Assembly (NCBI GenBank): GCA_903772945.1
Contig: CAICTM010000431.1
Location: 1 to 64,000, forward strand
DNA from: Seminavis robusta
Lineage: Eukaryota > Bacillariophyta > Bacillariophyceae > Naviculales > Naviculaceae
DNA length: 64,000 nucleotides
Direction: 5' to 3'
A model generated the notes under the pieces. The model was not told the DNA's origin. It saw nothing but the letters and a program-made list of their open reading frames with translations, and searched no databases. Each line of letters starts with the position of its first letter. Within the stretch, counting starts at the first letter, position 1. Made by a program: the position numbers and the translations under genes. Shown one piece after another: positions 43,101 to 52,219 of this stretch.

Positions 43101-44239
43101 GCGATTCATTGAGGAGCCAGTCGCTTAGAAGACGATCATCAAGGTTTTCAGCAAGGTTCTCCGCTTTGTTCTCGGCGTCGATGTCCACTCTCAAAACGGA
43201 CACTGATATGAATGGTTACTCTCAGTCTTTGCTGGATCTGAACGAGGACGAAGAGTTCGTTCATGATGCGGTTGGCAACGAAAAAGAGTCCGGAAGACCG
43301 GTGATTGCCAATATCGACATGGTGGAGCGACACTGCACAAGCGATAGTCACAGACGAAAGCTGAAGAATGCACGCCTTGTGGTTAGAGTCGTACTTGGTG
43401 CCCATCGCAAGGACTACAAGACGTCTAAGGCTTGTTTTCAAGCTATTGATACTGTCACGGCTTTTCGCAAGGAAATATACCAAGCGGTGCTTGAAATGTC
43501 CAAAGGTGGGCAAGTTTTGGCTGACCTGAGGTCATGTTGGCAACAGCTCTGGCGACAAGGGGATAGTGGTGCCGCGGTCTTTCCGGCCTTGCCAAAAGAC
43601 CCAAGGACTGTGGATAACTATGAGTACTCCATGCTATTGCTCCGAAAGATCTACACGATGCTGTATCCAGAAGCAACTCCCGCGAGCAAACCCAACACAT
43701 ACCCCTCGCACAGCGGGGAGCTCATGAGCTCGCATGGGCCAGAGGAGAACATGACTCTGTTCCTGGGTTCGATCGGGGGACTGCCCGTCTCGTTGTCACT
43801 AAGTTCTTTCGACACAGACAGGACCAAGAGAACCAGATTGACGCCCTACAAGAGCGACGAACGATATCCCTTATCGCTGCAAGATGCCATGCGGGTTGTG
43901 CGTGCTGTTTTGGGTCCCTCTCACAAGCGAGTCTCTGGCCAGGACTGCTTACGGGCAATCCAAATGTATGGTCTCTTGAAGATCCAGTTTAAGCGCCTGT
44001 CGCAACAACTAGAGGAGCAGAGAGCATTTGTTGCTGAGCTGAACTCAGAGCTCGAGCAAGTGGTGCAAGATTTGCACAAAGTGACGTCCCGAGGAGACAA
44101 CGACAATCAGTATGTACCGAACTTGATCTCTCACATTGGCAAGAGGCTCCCCCCGCAGGACACAATGGACGCCCAGGAGTCGTCTATTGTGGCGCATTCT
44201 GATCGGATTCATCAGCTCTTGTGCGATGAGGATAACTAA
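40184..44239 (+). CDS. Large single-span protein with acidic Ser-rich body and duplicated C-terminal motif
   Basis: One frame gives 1351 residues, family not recognised. The first 170 residues carry several N-x-T sites and no typical signal peptide. One membrane span at about 172-194 (LLLCVLLGVIFLLGLAGMAGLL) is followed by RRRRVSR, so residues beyond 195 are probably cytosolic. The middle, about 200-1050, is disordered with His, Ser, Asp/Glu runs and many RRxS/RxxS contexts, so heavy phosphorylation is likely. The C-terminal 300 residues look folded and contain two related helical motifs at about 1062-1098 and 1234-1270, sharing VVRxVLG, a Lys, a Cys about 12 residues later and AI. A coiled coil follows (LEEQRAFVAELNSELEQVVQ). 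Role unknown; a membrane-anchored signalling scaffold is inferred. Confidence 0.82.
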   Translation: MALPMPLAARAAVSSSASSLVGERASSDSKNLPLVLPVALPLSQVCERSWQPGQFLAKQAVLEWRSTRQPRRVQANQDQKDAEDEACSSAHKEWSVKMTVPFSEPPMDHHLTANATRTSSVVMQRTNHTTTMAHAHHQDVVPLVMRSQAVTNTTEASLATTLHDLWLQPEGGLLLCVLLGVIFLLGLAGMAGLLRRRRVSRACRELEEFRAFKRELMMTNNANSHMASSSTTSSVSSCSSHHHHHHLYNSRSDVVTRRAARNAVRPTQAWTGSITYTSSRSQSEDTTVSTVARSLGLSPTNNSDRQPRVLQRFSLTSFDHRMMQGASDEEYEEEQEEPRPLFDLTKPSVAAASSSSSTSSSTESPGGVAVKTTSLVSPPVVGSLFAGIAASTDTNNNGVFRTVKDGSVQKLIVDLPPVIGEEATRDSLSMSSDHDDDDEAWFADAMDDESFHSVFMPPGSTADAVLLSVQSDLSDYEGDGDMFDEYEDCSYEQDDDEDGSSSTSSSGESDSDSDEQSRESSTLQVFWARPSNFSLPPPYQEVVAVKSLGELAIVKSPPSSPLGSARKMVDGVLLSPDQQVAVVNRSFSPRQDGTPNIVQFAVDVTPPLSLPRKNSRGSLCSMASLASVVTNCEVEVDGEGMVVATSPRKLARRSSQRLSMSSSHNDLSASFHQTVETLLQSLMLSDSEDDDTEAGDNDSDDESLDGVGHFGYDMAMGGSGHGLGLGDEDDQQIVLGERRNHEEHQVPTQPVSDWRSAIVPADKLEPPRRRQQKRGSSRRRLSIEESSATHGLVPASPMHQDRRLSSSESSLVATMISQALSPAFKTPDQRSKRRVSRHEQPKSSSERRLSLPTDTALVSKQRRVSFHPDEQHHFEEDAMVVRRLFVEGDQEGEGDVDSPPGTPPEAYMNESSTPDKKSKLNKRTSPTSVRALLLEDGVSQVECSDAPVQNVFVGEMNGVPEGRMDSLEDSLHGDSLRSQSLRRRSSRFSARFSALFSASMSTLKTDTDMNGYSQSLLDLNEDEEFVHDAVGNEKESGRPVIANIDMVERHCTSDSHRRKLKNARLVVRVVLGAHRKDYKTSKACFQAIDTVTAFRKEIYQAVLEMSKGGQVLADLRSCWQQLWRQGDSGAAVFPALPKDPRTVDNYEYSMLLLRKIYTMLYPEATPASKPNTYPSHSGELMSSHGPEENMTLFLGSIGGLPVSLSLSSFDTDRTKRTRLTPYKSDERYPLSLQDAMRVVRAVLGPSHKRVSGQDCLRAIQMYGLLKIQFKRLSQQLEEQRAFVAELNSELEQVVQDLHKVTSRGDNDNQYVPNLISHIGKRLPPQDTMDAQESSIVAHSDRIHQLLCDEDN

Positions 44240-44931
44240 ACGGTAAGTCTGCAATTCAAGTCTGACTTGACGTACGGGTGGCCAACGGATTGTTCACTCA
44301 CAACCTGTCCGCTTTCCTGAACAGGAAGAATTTGCATAGAGATGGGGAAACCGGTCATATGTGACTACCCCAGTGATGTTACACCGGCAGCAAGATTGCT
44401 GTTGGCGAAATGGGGAAAATGGTCAATTGTGACTACCCCAGTGACGTTACACTTGATGTTACACCGACAGGAAGAATGCTGAAATGGGGAAAACGGTCAC
44501 TTGTGACTACCCCAGTGATGTCACACCCGATGTTACACCGACAGAGCACCTCGTGCCAGGCCGTTTGTCAAATTGGACGCTCGACCGCATCGTTTACTAT
44601 CCCTTTGAAGAGGCTGAGTAGTTTCGAGCAATTTCAACCGTTTGCAACTTGGACTTTCACACCGCCGATGCATGGCTGCAACTTTTCTACCTGCCATTAC
44701 CAAACTATTTCATTCATTCAGTCTACACAGCACACTATATTCTGGGACTGCGTTGCTACCAGGAGCCACACGTCGAACAAGAATGACATGGCTCGCAGTC
44801 CCTCCCTTGGCTATCATATACCTTGCCTTCTTTAAACCTTTTGCTATAGCCAGCTGTAACATTAATACAATTCATTTGAGAGTTACTTCTCCAACACGAA
44901 TAGAACCACTTGGTGGCACGTTTCCTTCCTT
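44240..44931. other. Intergenic between converging genes, with tandem repeat
   Basis: About 690 bp between the stop of the large single-span gene and the stop of the fasciclin gene. It holds the tandem repeat listed at 44342-44545. The plus frames 44410-44835 and 44642-45124 start in the repeat or overlap the fasciclin gene in antisense and are not supported. Confidence 0.5.
44342..44545. repeat. Tandem repeat, about 68-74-bp unit, three copies
   Basis: Units begin with ATGGGGAAA at 44342, 44410 and 44484. Each continues with a GGTCA..TGTGACTACCCC core, then GATGTTACACCG and a CAGCAAGA/CAGGAAGA segment. GATGTTACACCG is itself doubled in the second and third units. The array lies about 100 bp after the stop of the preceding gene and may be in its 3' untranslated region. 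Confidence 0.85.
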
Positions 44932-46259
44932 TCAAGGCATGAGTACTGAGTCAATCACATGGATAATTCCATTGGAGGTCCCAATGTCCGCGACAATCAC
45001 ATTGGCACCGTTGATCATGGCTCCGTCGTCATCCAGACTGACAGTGACAGTGCTCCCCTCGAGAGTGGTAACTTCAGCACCATCCATCAAATCGCTGGAC
45101 CGAATGATCCCAGGGGCGACGTGAAAAGTGAGAATCTGGGCTAGTGTGTCCATATCTGTGTCTTCTTTGAATTTAACCAACTCTTCTCCTTGAGGGAAAG
45201 CGACGTCGTTGGGGGCAAACACGGTAAATGGACCGGTCCCAGAGAGTGTTTCGACCAGTCCAGCAGTTGCAATCAAGTCGACCAATGTGGTAAAGCCACC
45301 ATCAGCAATCGCAGTCTGGACAATATCTAGCTCGGGAGGAGGTGGAGGAATCAGCACAGCATCGATGACGTGAATAATCCCATTGTCCGCCTCAATGTCC
45401 GTCATGACAATGTTGGCATCGTTCACTTTGGTTCCGTTGGTCAAAGAAATGGTGACAACGCTGCCTTCCACAGTTTCTAGAGTAGCCCCATCAAACATAG
45501 CTGCAGCGGGGACTCTACCGGGCACAACGTGGTATGTCAAGATGGATATGAGTGTGTCCAGATCAGTGCTGTTCTTGAATGATTCCAACTCAACTCCGCT
45601 CGGGAAGGCAGCGTCAAGAGGGGCAAAAACGGTAAATCTAAGTATAGACGACGAAGACATGTCAGTATGGTAACGCATGATGGTGTAAGATTCAGTCAAA
45701 GGCAAGATACTTACGGGCCAGGGCTTTTCAAAGTATCGACAAGTCCAGCAGTAGCAACCAAGTCAACCAAGGTGTTGAAGTCATTATCAGCAATTGCAAT
45801 ATCAACGATGTCTCCGACAAAAGCCGCCGTGGGAGCTTCGGCAGCCGCACTGACAGGAGGAGGAACCGGGTTAGGAGGTGGTGCGGTCAAGCTGTTGCAG
45901 ACACAAGGCAGAAAACTTGATTCACTTCCTGTTGAATCACAGATAAAGTAGGCCGATCCTATGCGGCAGCAACCACCAGGGCACCCATTGACGGGGTCTG
46001 CCAGGCACTCGGTACTGCCCAGCTCGCCTTGTCCCGCGGCAGCAATGAAGTCCTTGGCTCTGGCAACGTTTGGCTCGCACCCATTCGTCTCCACAATGAC
46101 GAAATCTCCATCTTCATCAAGACGACGTCTTCCTTGAGATGCATCAGAGGCCACAGATGCACGAAGGTTCTTGGTTCCAGCTGCGTCAACGTCCATGGCT
46201 GAAACCAGGCCGACGGCGGCCATCGCGGCGACGAGAAGACAAGCAGACTTGTTCATCAT
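44932..46259 (-). CDS. Secreted protein with two fasciclin (FAS1) domains
   Basis: Two exons on the minus strand, 46259-45715 and 45637-44932, joined length 1251 nt, 416 residues. The 77-bp intron has a GTAAGT donor and TTAG acceptor and falls inside the first FAS1 domain, between KSPGP and FTVFAP. A signal peptide is at residues 1-21 (CLLVAAMAAVGLVSA). A Cys-rich region at about 60-125 (GCPGGCCRIGSAYFIC) is followed by a Pro-rich hinge. FAS1 domain 1 covers about 147-280 and domain 2 about 286-416; both have the H1 motif (TVFAPxDxAFP) and the H2-type YHVVPG/FHVAPG with VIDxVL at the end. FAS1 domains act in cell adhesion and matrix binding and occur in algal walls; a role in the diatom extracellular matrix is inferred. 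No GPI signal is seen at the C-terminus. Confidence 0.9.
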
Positions 46260-46429
46260 TTTCTTCTTGGGTTACTTTCAGAAAACACACTTACTTCGCC
46301 AATACGAGTGACAGATCTTTCTTGACAGAGCTTGGGAATTGTGAGACTTCGATATCAGATCTCTTGCGTTTGATGGGCAACTGGAAGTGGCGTGGATGAT
46401 CTTGGAAGAAAAATGAGCAGGGATGGATC
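46260..46429. other. Upstream region of the fasciclin gene
   Basis: A short stretch between the start of the fasciclin gene and the putative gene remnant beyond it. It must contain the fasciclin promoter; no element can be named. Confidence 0.4.
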
Positions 46430-47040
46430 ACTGAGTCAGGTGCCCAAAGGATTTACCGCAGTCAGCTGGAGAACATTCCAAAGAAAACATTTTCGATTTT
46501 GCAGTATTTGCCGCGATAAGTTGATAAAAAGACTTGTATGTTTGTAAATAAACATTGTTTTGACAAATCTTAAATGGACTTTCCTCCCACGGTTCAAATC
46601 TTGGGAAGTTTTCGTTGTCCTGGGTGACAGGTGAAACTGACGTACAATCCAAGCCATCGATCGTGCACTGTTTGCTTCCAAGCAGCCTCCATCGATCCTC
46701 CACTTTTCCTTTGGGAACGGAGAGCTTGGGGAGTGATCTGAAGCTAGCGAGTGAACGTCAGAGTTAGCTGGAGCCAATGAAATCTGAGTCAAAAAGCTCC
46801 TGAGCTCAGTGTTACGGTTTCTCGGCAATGCAATTCCGTAACCATGCATCACTACTCCGTCTACGAAACGAATGGAATCGATCACTGGATTTCGAGATCC
46901 CACATAAGGCCTCTGACCTTGACCATGGACCTGCGCCTGGCCCCAAGCAAACTTGGTGGTCAAACTCGTGGACGCCACTTACTACATATTCCATATCCAT
47001 GCCAAACTTTGAGACCAGCCAGTTCCTTCAGGACGACCAT
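46430..47040 (-). pseudogene. Gene remnant resembling a periplasmic-binding-protein/glutamate-receptor-like lobe
   Basis: Several overlapping minus-strand frames each hold a protein-like piece in consecutive order: LMVVLKELAGLKVWHGYG (before about 46990), GSRNPVIDSIRFVDGVVMHGYGIALPRN (about 46900-46800), and SKQCTIDGLDCTSVSPVTQD (about 46690-46630). The GYGIALP segment resembles the HGIAxP / YGIGLPK step of type 2 periplasmic-binding-protein and ionotropic glutamate receptor folds, and a Cys pair after a KWR-like segment fits the same family. The family match is weak and by eye. The changes of frame suggest a decayed gene; unseen introns are also possible. Confidence 0.3.
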
Positions 47041-47333
47041 CAGGCCACTCTTCTGCAGCACAAGGTCCCACTCCTGGTCCAGTCACCGGTACCGTACCTT
47101 GAACCTATTATTAATTAAAAAAAAATACCGTAGACGGATTGAAGATTCGAACTTTAAATCGAATGATCGATCCAATCTTTCGATTCGATTCTTCGATGAA
47201 AAGACGCCGAAGCGAACACGAATGTTGACTTGATAGCAGGTGCCGGCTGGTACCAGGTACGCAAAGTCGAAGCGAACACGAATGTTGACTTGCTACCGCC
47301 CCCCCCCCCCACCACCGCAGCCCCTGCTCTGCC

Positions 47334-47378
47334 TAGCTTCGCCCCCCTCGCTCCTTAACGTATCTATTTAGTATTTGT
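47334..47378 (-). repeat. Inverted repeat, left copy, beyond the 3' end of the LRR gene
   Basis: Read on the minus strand this 45-bp sequence (core GATACGTTAAGGAGCGAGGG) matches 50445-50489 on the plus strand at 43 of 45 positions. A further copy of the same motif is at 50639-50680. A 12-base C run lies just to its left at 47299-47310. Confidence 0.85.
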
Positions 47379-47794
47379 CTAACTCTTGTACCTGGTACGT
47401 AATTTGCAGTCCACATTGTAGAAGTGACAGAGACGACCTCGATCCCGGCCCTCTCCTCAACACTCAACATGGGGTGGTCGACGTTCTCACAGAAGACGAG
47501 TTTCCCGAGAATAGAGAAAATGCGAGGAGGCTGAGGGATCAAGCTCGGCAACCCGAGGAAGTATGTGATGCTGCCGCTGTGGAGAGGTCCACGAACTGGT
47601 GCAAACTGGACCGAGAAAAGGTGCGGGCAGGCTTGGAAGCAGCATTGGAGGCAGATTCGACCCAGTTGTTAGACCTCATGGACCTGAAAAACTTGAACGA
47701 ACTCTTACGAGATTCCATGAGACTGGCGGAAATTGGGATATCCGCACCAGCGTCAAAGAGTGTAAGATTGAAGACTCTTCTGTTCGTTGATTAG
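47375..47794 (+). CDS. Possible protein-coding frame, 139 residues, uncertain
   Basis: The frame overlaps the left inverted repeat at its start, so the true 5' end is doubtful. Residues from about 35 on are charged and helical (REKVRAGLEAALEADSTQLL, LKNLNELLRDSMRLAEIG), which looks more like protein than chance. No domain is recognised, and the opposite strand also has an open frame over part of it. It may be an exon of a lost gene. Confidence 0.3.
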   Translation: MSNSCTWYVICSPHCRSDRDDLDPGPLLNTQHGVVDVLTEDEFPENRENARRLRDQARQPEEVCDAAAVERSTNWCKLDREKVRAGLEAALEADSTQLLDLMDLKNLNELLRDSMRLAEIGISAPASKSVRLKTLLFVD

Positions 47795-47901
47795 AGGGAG
47801 CCGGAAATTAGCCATAAACATTTACTACGGTATTGATTAAGCCAGCAAGAAGCTCCCTCAATCCTGGGTATGCTACACTGCATTTTGGGCGATGAGCCAT
47901 G

Positions 47902-50422
47902 TCATGCTTTTGGGCAATGCTCGCAAGTACAGCCACATAGACTAGTTCCATAGCAGACTGACAGGTTGGTTGCCGGAACAGTATAGTCATTCCCACCAAT
48001 AGGTTTCATTTCAAGTGACGAGACTATGACACCACATAATCCATCAGGGATACTGCCTGTCAAGGATGTGTTCATGACTACCAGGCTGGTCAAGTTGTCC
48101 AACAAAACTAGTTCTTTGGGAAGGGTTCCAGATAGGTTGGTATCTTGCAGTTCAAGCTTCTGAAGACTAGACAACAAACCAATTTCTGTTGCAATAGAGC
48201 CTGAGAGAAGGTTGCCATTGATACACAACCACTCTAGTTGGGTGAGTTGGGGAAGCACATCTTGTATTAGCGCTCTGCCTTCTAATTGGTTGGAATGGAC
48301 GAGCAGTATTTTCAGCTCTAGAAGACAGATGGAAAAGCATGAGTACGAGACGAGTTTTGCAAACCTGGTTTGAGAAGACAACTCACGGGACATCTTTGAT
48401 AACTCTTCTGGCAAAGTGCCAGTAATGGAGTTCCTTTGCAAGTACAAGTAGTTCTGCACAAAAAAACAAAAAAGACACAACTCCCTTAGTGCATAGAGGC
48501 ACCATCACCACACCAGGTTCATTCATGATAACTTATCAAGTTTGTCAACAATCCCATCTCACTTGGCAAAGGGCCGCTAAGTTGGAAGTCGCTCAAAATC
48601 AGGGTTGCTAGGTTGGTCAGCTTGCCAATTTCAGCTGTTGAAATGATAATTTCAAAACATGTTCAGCAACCAGAAGGCAAAGAAAGAGAAAGGAACTAAT
48701 GGCACTTACATGGGATTGATGTGAACGCCCCAGGTTTCCGATAGCTTAGATTTAGGATCTCCAAATTGTGCAGGTTTCCAACTATCTGAGGGAAGAAAGA
48801 TGTTATATCCAACAAAGGGCACTCTGACAAACCCAAGTTCTTCAGATTTGACAATTGAAGAATCTCAGTGGGGATGGACCCTGTTTGGGCAGAAAATTCA
48901 TGTGAGTCAAAAATCAAACTTTGGAATTTTTGTAATGCTTTTGTCGGCTCCCTTGCATACCAGAAAGATTCACTATCTGAAATCCCAGATCTGTGAGGTT
49001 TCTTAGGTTTCCCAGTTCAGTAGGTATAGTCCCATCAAACTCTCTCCCTGAGATCAATAGGTTCTCCAAGCTTTGCAGCTGACCTAGTTTTGTTGGTAGT
49101 ATGCCAGACAAATGAGTTTTGCCAAACAAAAGGCTTGTCAGCCTTGTCATCATCCCAACCTCTGTTGGTATACATCCTTCGAGTTGGTAGTTCCCCGAAA
49201 ATTGAAATGTTTCCAAGCTTTCACGAAGCAGGGATATTTCTGGTAGTATTGTTCCGTCCAAGTTGTTGGCCTTACCAAACTTCAACGATAGGAGTTGCCC
49301 ATTGTCATGACAATAAGCCGCTGGGTTCGGGTACATGTACCAACCCGAATCAATTTGTGCCCAGCTGCACTCATCGGAGTCCCAATCCAGCCAGCCTTGA
49401 TTTTTTACCCAATAGTCCCCCCGTGTGGAATAATAGAAAGTGGCCAATGCAAACCTTTGCTTCAGTCGCCACATTGGGAGATGTGGTGTATTGTTGGAGT
49501 TCTTGATATTGCTACTTAGCCATTGATATGCCTTGGTCTGTGGAGACCTCGGATTTTCCATTGCCCTGAGGGTGTATTCAGGTAGATTTAGTCTTTCCCA
49601 TAGAGATGTTGGTGCTTGTGTGATTGAAGCCATTGTCCCTGATTTTGTTGGTATTGGAATCACTCCATTTTTCGGCTGTGCGGGCTGAGTTTGATTATTT
49701 GATTTCGCAGCAAGAAGAAATGCCAAAAGGATGATAGAGACAATAGCAATGGCAACAATGGCTTCCAGGGAGAGGTCGAGGCATATCTTCTTCTTCCATA
49801 ATATTTTTGCCCTTGTTGTTATTGGCTCTGCAATTGGAATCTCCCCATTTTCTGAGTCGTCAACTGGGTCGGCATGAACAAGACCACCATCGTTCCTCGT
49901 TGATGCCTCAGTGATATGTCTAGTGAAATTGAAGGCCAACAGATTGCTAATATCAGCATGAATAAGAGTGTCATCGTGATATCTGTCATTTTGAGATGTA
50001 GGCACCAATTCCAGTCCCAGCTCTTCCATTTCAGTAGTCCTACCAGTCAATGGCCTACTGCTTGGGCGATAAAATATTGGTCTAATCCCAGCCACGGCAT
50101 GGGCCCCAGGTACCGCTTCTGAGACCCTGCTTGCTCGAGACAATTCTGGTGGGCTCAATGTTGTTGATGGCTGGATGCTACTGATAACATCATCGGTATG
50201 TGCCGGGGGTGAGGAGACCTTTGAATCAAGGCTGCTGGGAAATGTGGTTGGACGCTGACTTCCAATCACCTCCTCCATCTCTGTCTTCTCTTTCGACCCT
50301 TCCTTCTCAACCATATCATAGAAACTGTTTGTTTGTTGTTGTTGTTGTTGAACATCTTGACTCTGTGTCTTCTTTATCATTGAGGGCTTGCTTCTAGAGT
50401 TTGGCAATATTCGAGGAAACAA
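47902..50422 (-). CDS. Type II membrane leucine-rich-repeat protein, one splice donor altered
   Basis: The exon pattern equals that of the copy at 33273-35783: 50422-48961, 48880-48710, 48634-48537, 48453-48387 and 48317-47902 (1462, 171, 98, 67 and 416 nt; the last four lengths are identical). Joined, they give 737 residues in frame. The protein has a Gln-rich cytosolic tail, KILWKKK, one membrane span (AIAIVSIILLAFLLA), a WLDW/CSW cap, plant-type LRRs and a Cys-rich end (CGCTCEHCPK). The donor after exon 3 reads TTG|ATAAGT where the intact copy has CTA|GTAAGT, so the GT is AT. Using the next GT four bases on would break the frame. The gene may therefore be mis-spliced or recently inactivated, unless an AT donor is tolerated. 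It lies between inverted repeats at 47334-47378 and 50445-50489. Confidence 0.8.
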
Positions 50423-50444
50423 ATACTAAGTGGATGGGAATAAA

Positions 50445-50489
50445 ACAAATACTAAGTAGATACGTTAAGGAGCGAGGGGGGCTAAGCTA
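50445..50489 (+). repeat. Inverted repeat, right copy, at the 5' side of the LRR gene
   Basis: Matches the reverse complement of 47334-47378 at 43 of 45 positions. It starts 23 bp upstream of the LRR start codon. The two copies together enclose the LRR gene, giving a 3.1-kb unit. Confidence 0.85.
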
Positions 50490-50638
50490 TGGTATCGGTA
50501 GTGGGTACTGGTACCAGGTAGTACTGGGAGAGGGGAGAGGACAGGAGCAGGGCTAGAGGGGGGAGGGGACAGCACGGAGCAAAAGGAGGAAGCAGAGGGG
50601 AAGTCGAGAGGGATTAAAAGGGGGCAGGATTAGCGGAA

Positions 50639-50680
50639 GAATACTAAGTAGATACGTTAAGGAGTGAGGGGGGCTGAGCT
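50639..50680 (+). repeat. Third copy of the 45-bp repeat
   Basis: Direct repeat of 50445-50489, about 190 bp further out, with the core GATACGTTAAGGAGTGAGGG. One base of the core and a few at the end differ from the other copies. Confidence 0.85.
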
Positions 50681-51057
50681 ACTAGTAGTTTGTTGTTCCC
50701 CAACGATGCTTAATAATGAACTGCTTCAAAAGTTGCCTCCGCTGATGTTTGGATGTGATTCGATTCGCGTTTTGGCGGTCATGCTGATTTGATTCGATTC
50801 AATTTTCATGTTGCACGTCTACATGTACCGCTACTAGTACTGGTACTAGACGTTGTGGCATTTGCTTGGCAGTCGAGGGAATTCCTTGCAAGGGAATACA
50901 TGAAGACTCCCCAAACTTCGAGCTTCACATTCTCACATTGGGAAGTCTAAATAAATGACCGTATTATTTTTGTACACTAGTCGCCACGGGAACGGAAGCG
51001 TACATCGCAGCGAGTATGGTAGGCATAGGGAGCGGTGGATCATTGTACAGTAGGAGG

Positions 51058-51065
51058 ACACGGAC
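51058..51065. repeat. Target-site duplication of the hAT-like element, left
   Basis: ACACGGAC, repeated exactly at 51815-51822. Eight bases is the duplication size made by hAT transposases. Confidence 0.9.
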
Positions 51066-51814
51066 CAGGGCGTGGTACTCACACTGTTTTAGCATGTGAG
51101 TATGGGTACTGAGTAGTACTCACAATTCCAAAGTCAAGTGAGTATGGGTACTGGGTAATACTCACAATTCCCAGGGTCAAGTGAGTACGGGTATCATGTG
51201 AGTACAGGTACTTTGTGGGTACTATAGAGTACTCACTGAGTACTCATAAATCAATTACTTAGGAAATTATCTAGGTTTTTCTGTTCTGGGCTGGGGGCTC
51301 ATCAATCTTGTTGTAAAGGTCCACCATGCATCAATATCACTGTCATAATCCTCCTTTCACATCTGCTGGCAGTTAGCTTGAGGAGCCTTGGTCCTATTCT
51401 TAGCCCATTCCTTTCTTGCATCATTGATGCATTGCTTGTAGTCTGGATGAATGCACTGTTCTTGTAGCAAAGAAGGCGCATTTGGAATGCATGTCAACCT
51501 TCTGTCCATTGCTGAGTTTTCCATCAAACCATGTACAAGAACTGAAACTCTTTCTTGGAAGCCGTTGCTATCTGGCATTGCACTCACCGAGTACTCACCG
51601 AGTACTCACTGGTACTCACTTCGAAGTACTCACCGAAGTACTCACCGAAGACTCAAAAAGTACTCAAAATCCGGAGTCATGTGAGTACGGGTACTGAGTA
51701 ATACTCACATTTTCTGAGGTCATGTGAGTATGGGTACTGAGTATACTCAGTACTCAGTACCTGTACTCACATCGAGTACACGCAGCGTGTATTTCATGTG
51801 AGTCCCACACCCTG
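51066..51814. mobile_element. hAT-like MITE, 749 bp
   Basis: The ends are inverted repeats: CAGGGCGTGGTACTCAC at the left and CAGGGTGTGGGACTCAC on the other strand at the right, 15 of 17 matching. They are flanked by an exact 8-bp duplication (ACACGGAC). The CAGGG ends and 8-bp duplication define the hAT superfamily. Subterminal regions hold many GTGAGTAYGGGTACTGAGTA and TACTCAC repeats in both orientations. No hAT transposase is present. A 76-codon frame on the minus strand (51357-51587), with several Cys, fills the unique centre and is not recognised; it could be a captured host fragment. The exact duplication suggests a fairly young insertion. Confidence 0.92.
51357..51587 (-). CDS. Unrecognised 76-residue frame inside the hAT-like MITE
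   Basis: The frame lies in the only non-repetitive part of the element. It contains spaced Cys residues (RLTCIPNAPSLLQEQCIHPD, KQCINDARKEW) and a charged helix-like stretch. It shows no transposase motif. It may be a captured host exon or chance; no start context or splice partner supports independent expression. Confidence 0.25.
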   Translation of the reverse strand: MSAMPDSNGFQERVSVLVHGLMENSAMDRRLTCIPNAPSLLQEQCIHPDYKQCINDARKEWAKNRTKAPQANCQQM

Positions 51815-51822
51815 ACACGGAC

Positions 51823-52213
51823 TGCTGCGCAAAAGAGGGGACTTTTGCTACTTATTGAGAAAGACGTACGATGTGGGCGCTGTTGCTTTATCATGTTGCA
51901 ATCACTCCTCCGATGGAGCACCAGCCAAAGGCCGACGACGCAAAAGGAATTGCACGTCCTATGGCAGGGAATGACTCATTTGCAACTTGGGCAAGACTGT
52001 AGCTACCGGTAGTGCTCAAATCAATCAGAGCACGGCTTTTACCTTGACCTTCTTCACTTTCCCGCTAAACAACAACTCGAGTTGAGTCGACCCACTCAGG
52101 CCGACTTGTGCCGGACAACGATTCGATGAAGCTACTATTACCGGTAGCACTGTATAACGAGTCAGAGTCAATATCCTTTGCACGAACTGATCCTTACAGT
52201 TCGCCCATGGCGC
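51823..52213. other. Intergenic, no supported gene
   Basis: About 390 bp between the hAT-like element and the Copia element. No reading frame of note; two ACCGGTAG sites are present. Confidence 0.5.
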
Positions 52214-52219
52214 GGTGTA

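Larger units (their letters stand above)
50423..51057. other. Intergenic with direct and inverted repeat copies
   Basis: About 640 bp upstream of the LRR gene. It contains the two direct copies of the 45-bp repeat (50445-50489 and 50639-50680) separated by a purine-rich (GGGGAGAGG) tract, and a small AAACAAATACTAAGT duplication at 50418-50455. No gene is supported. Confidence 0.6.
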
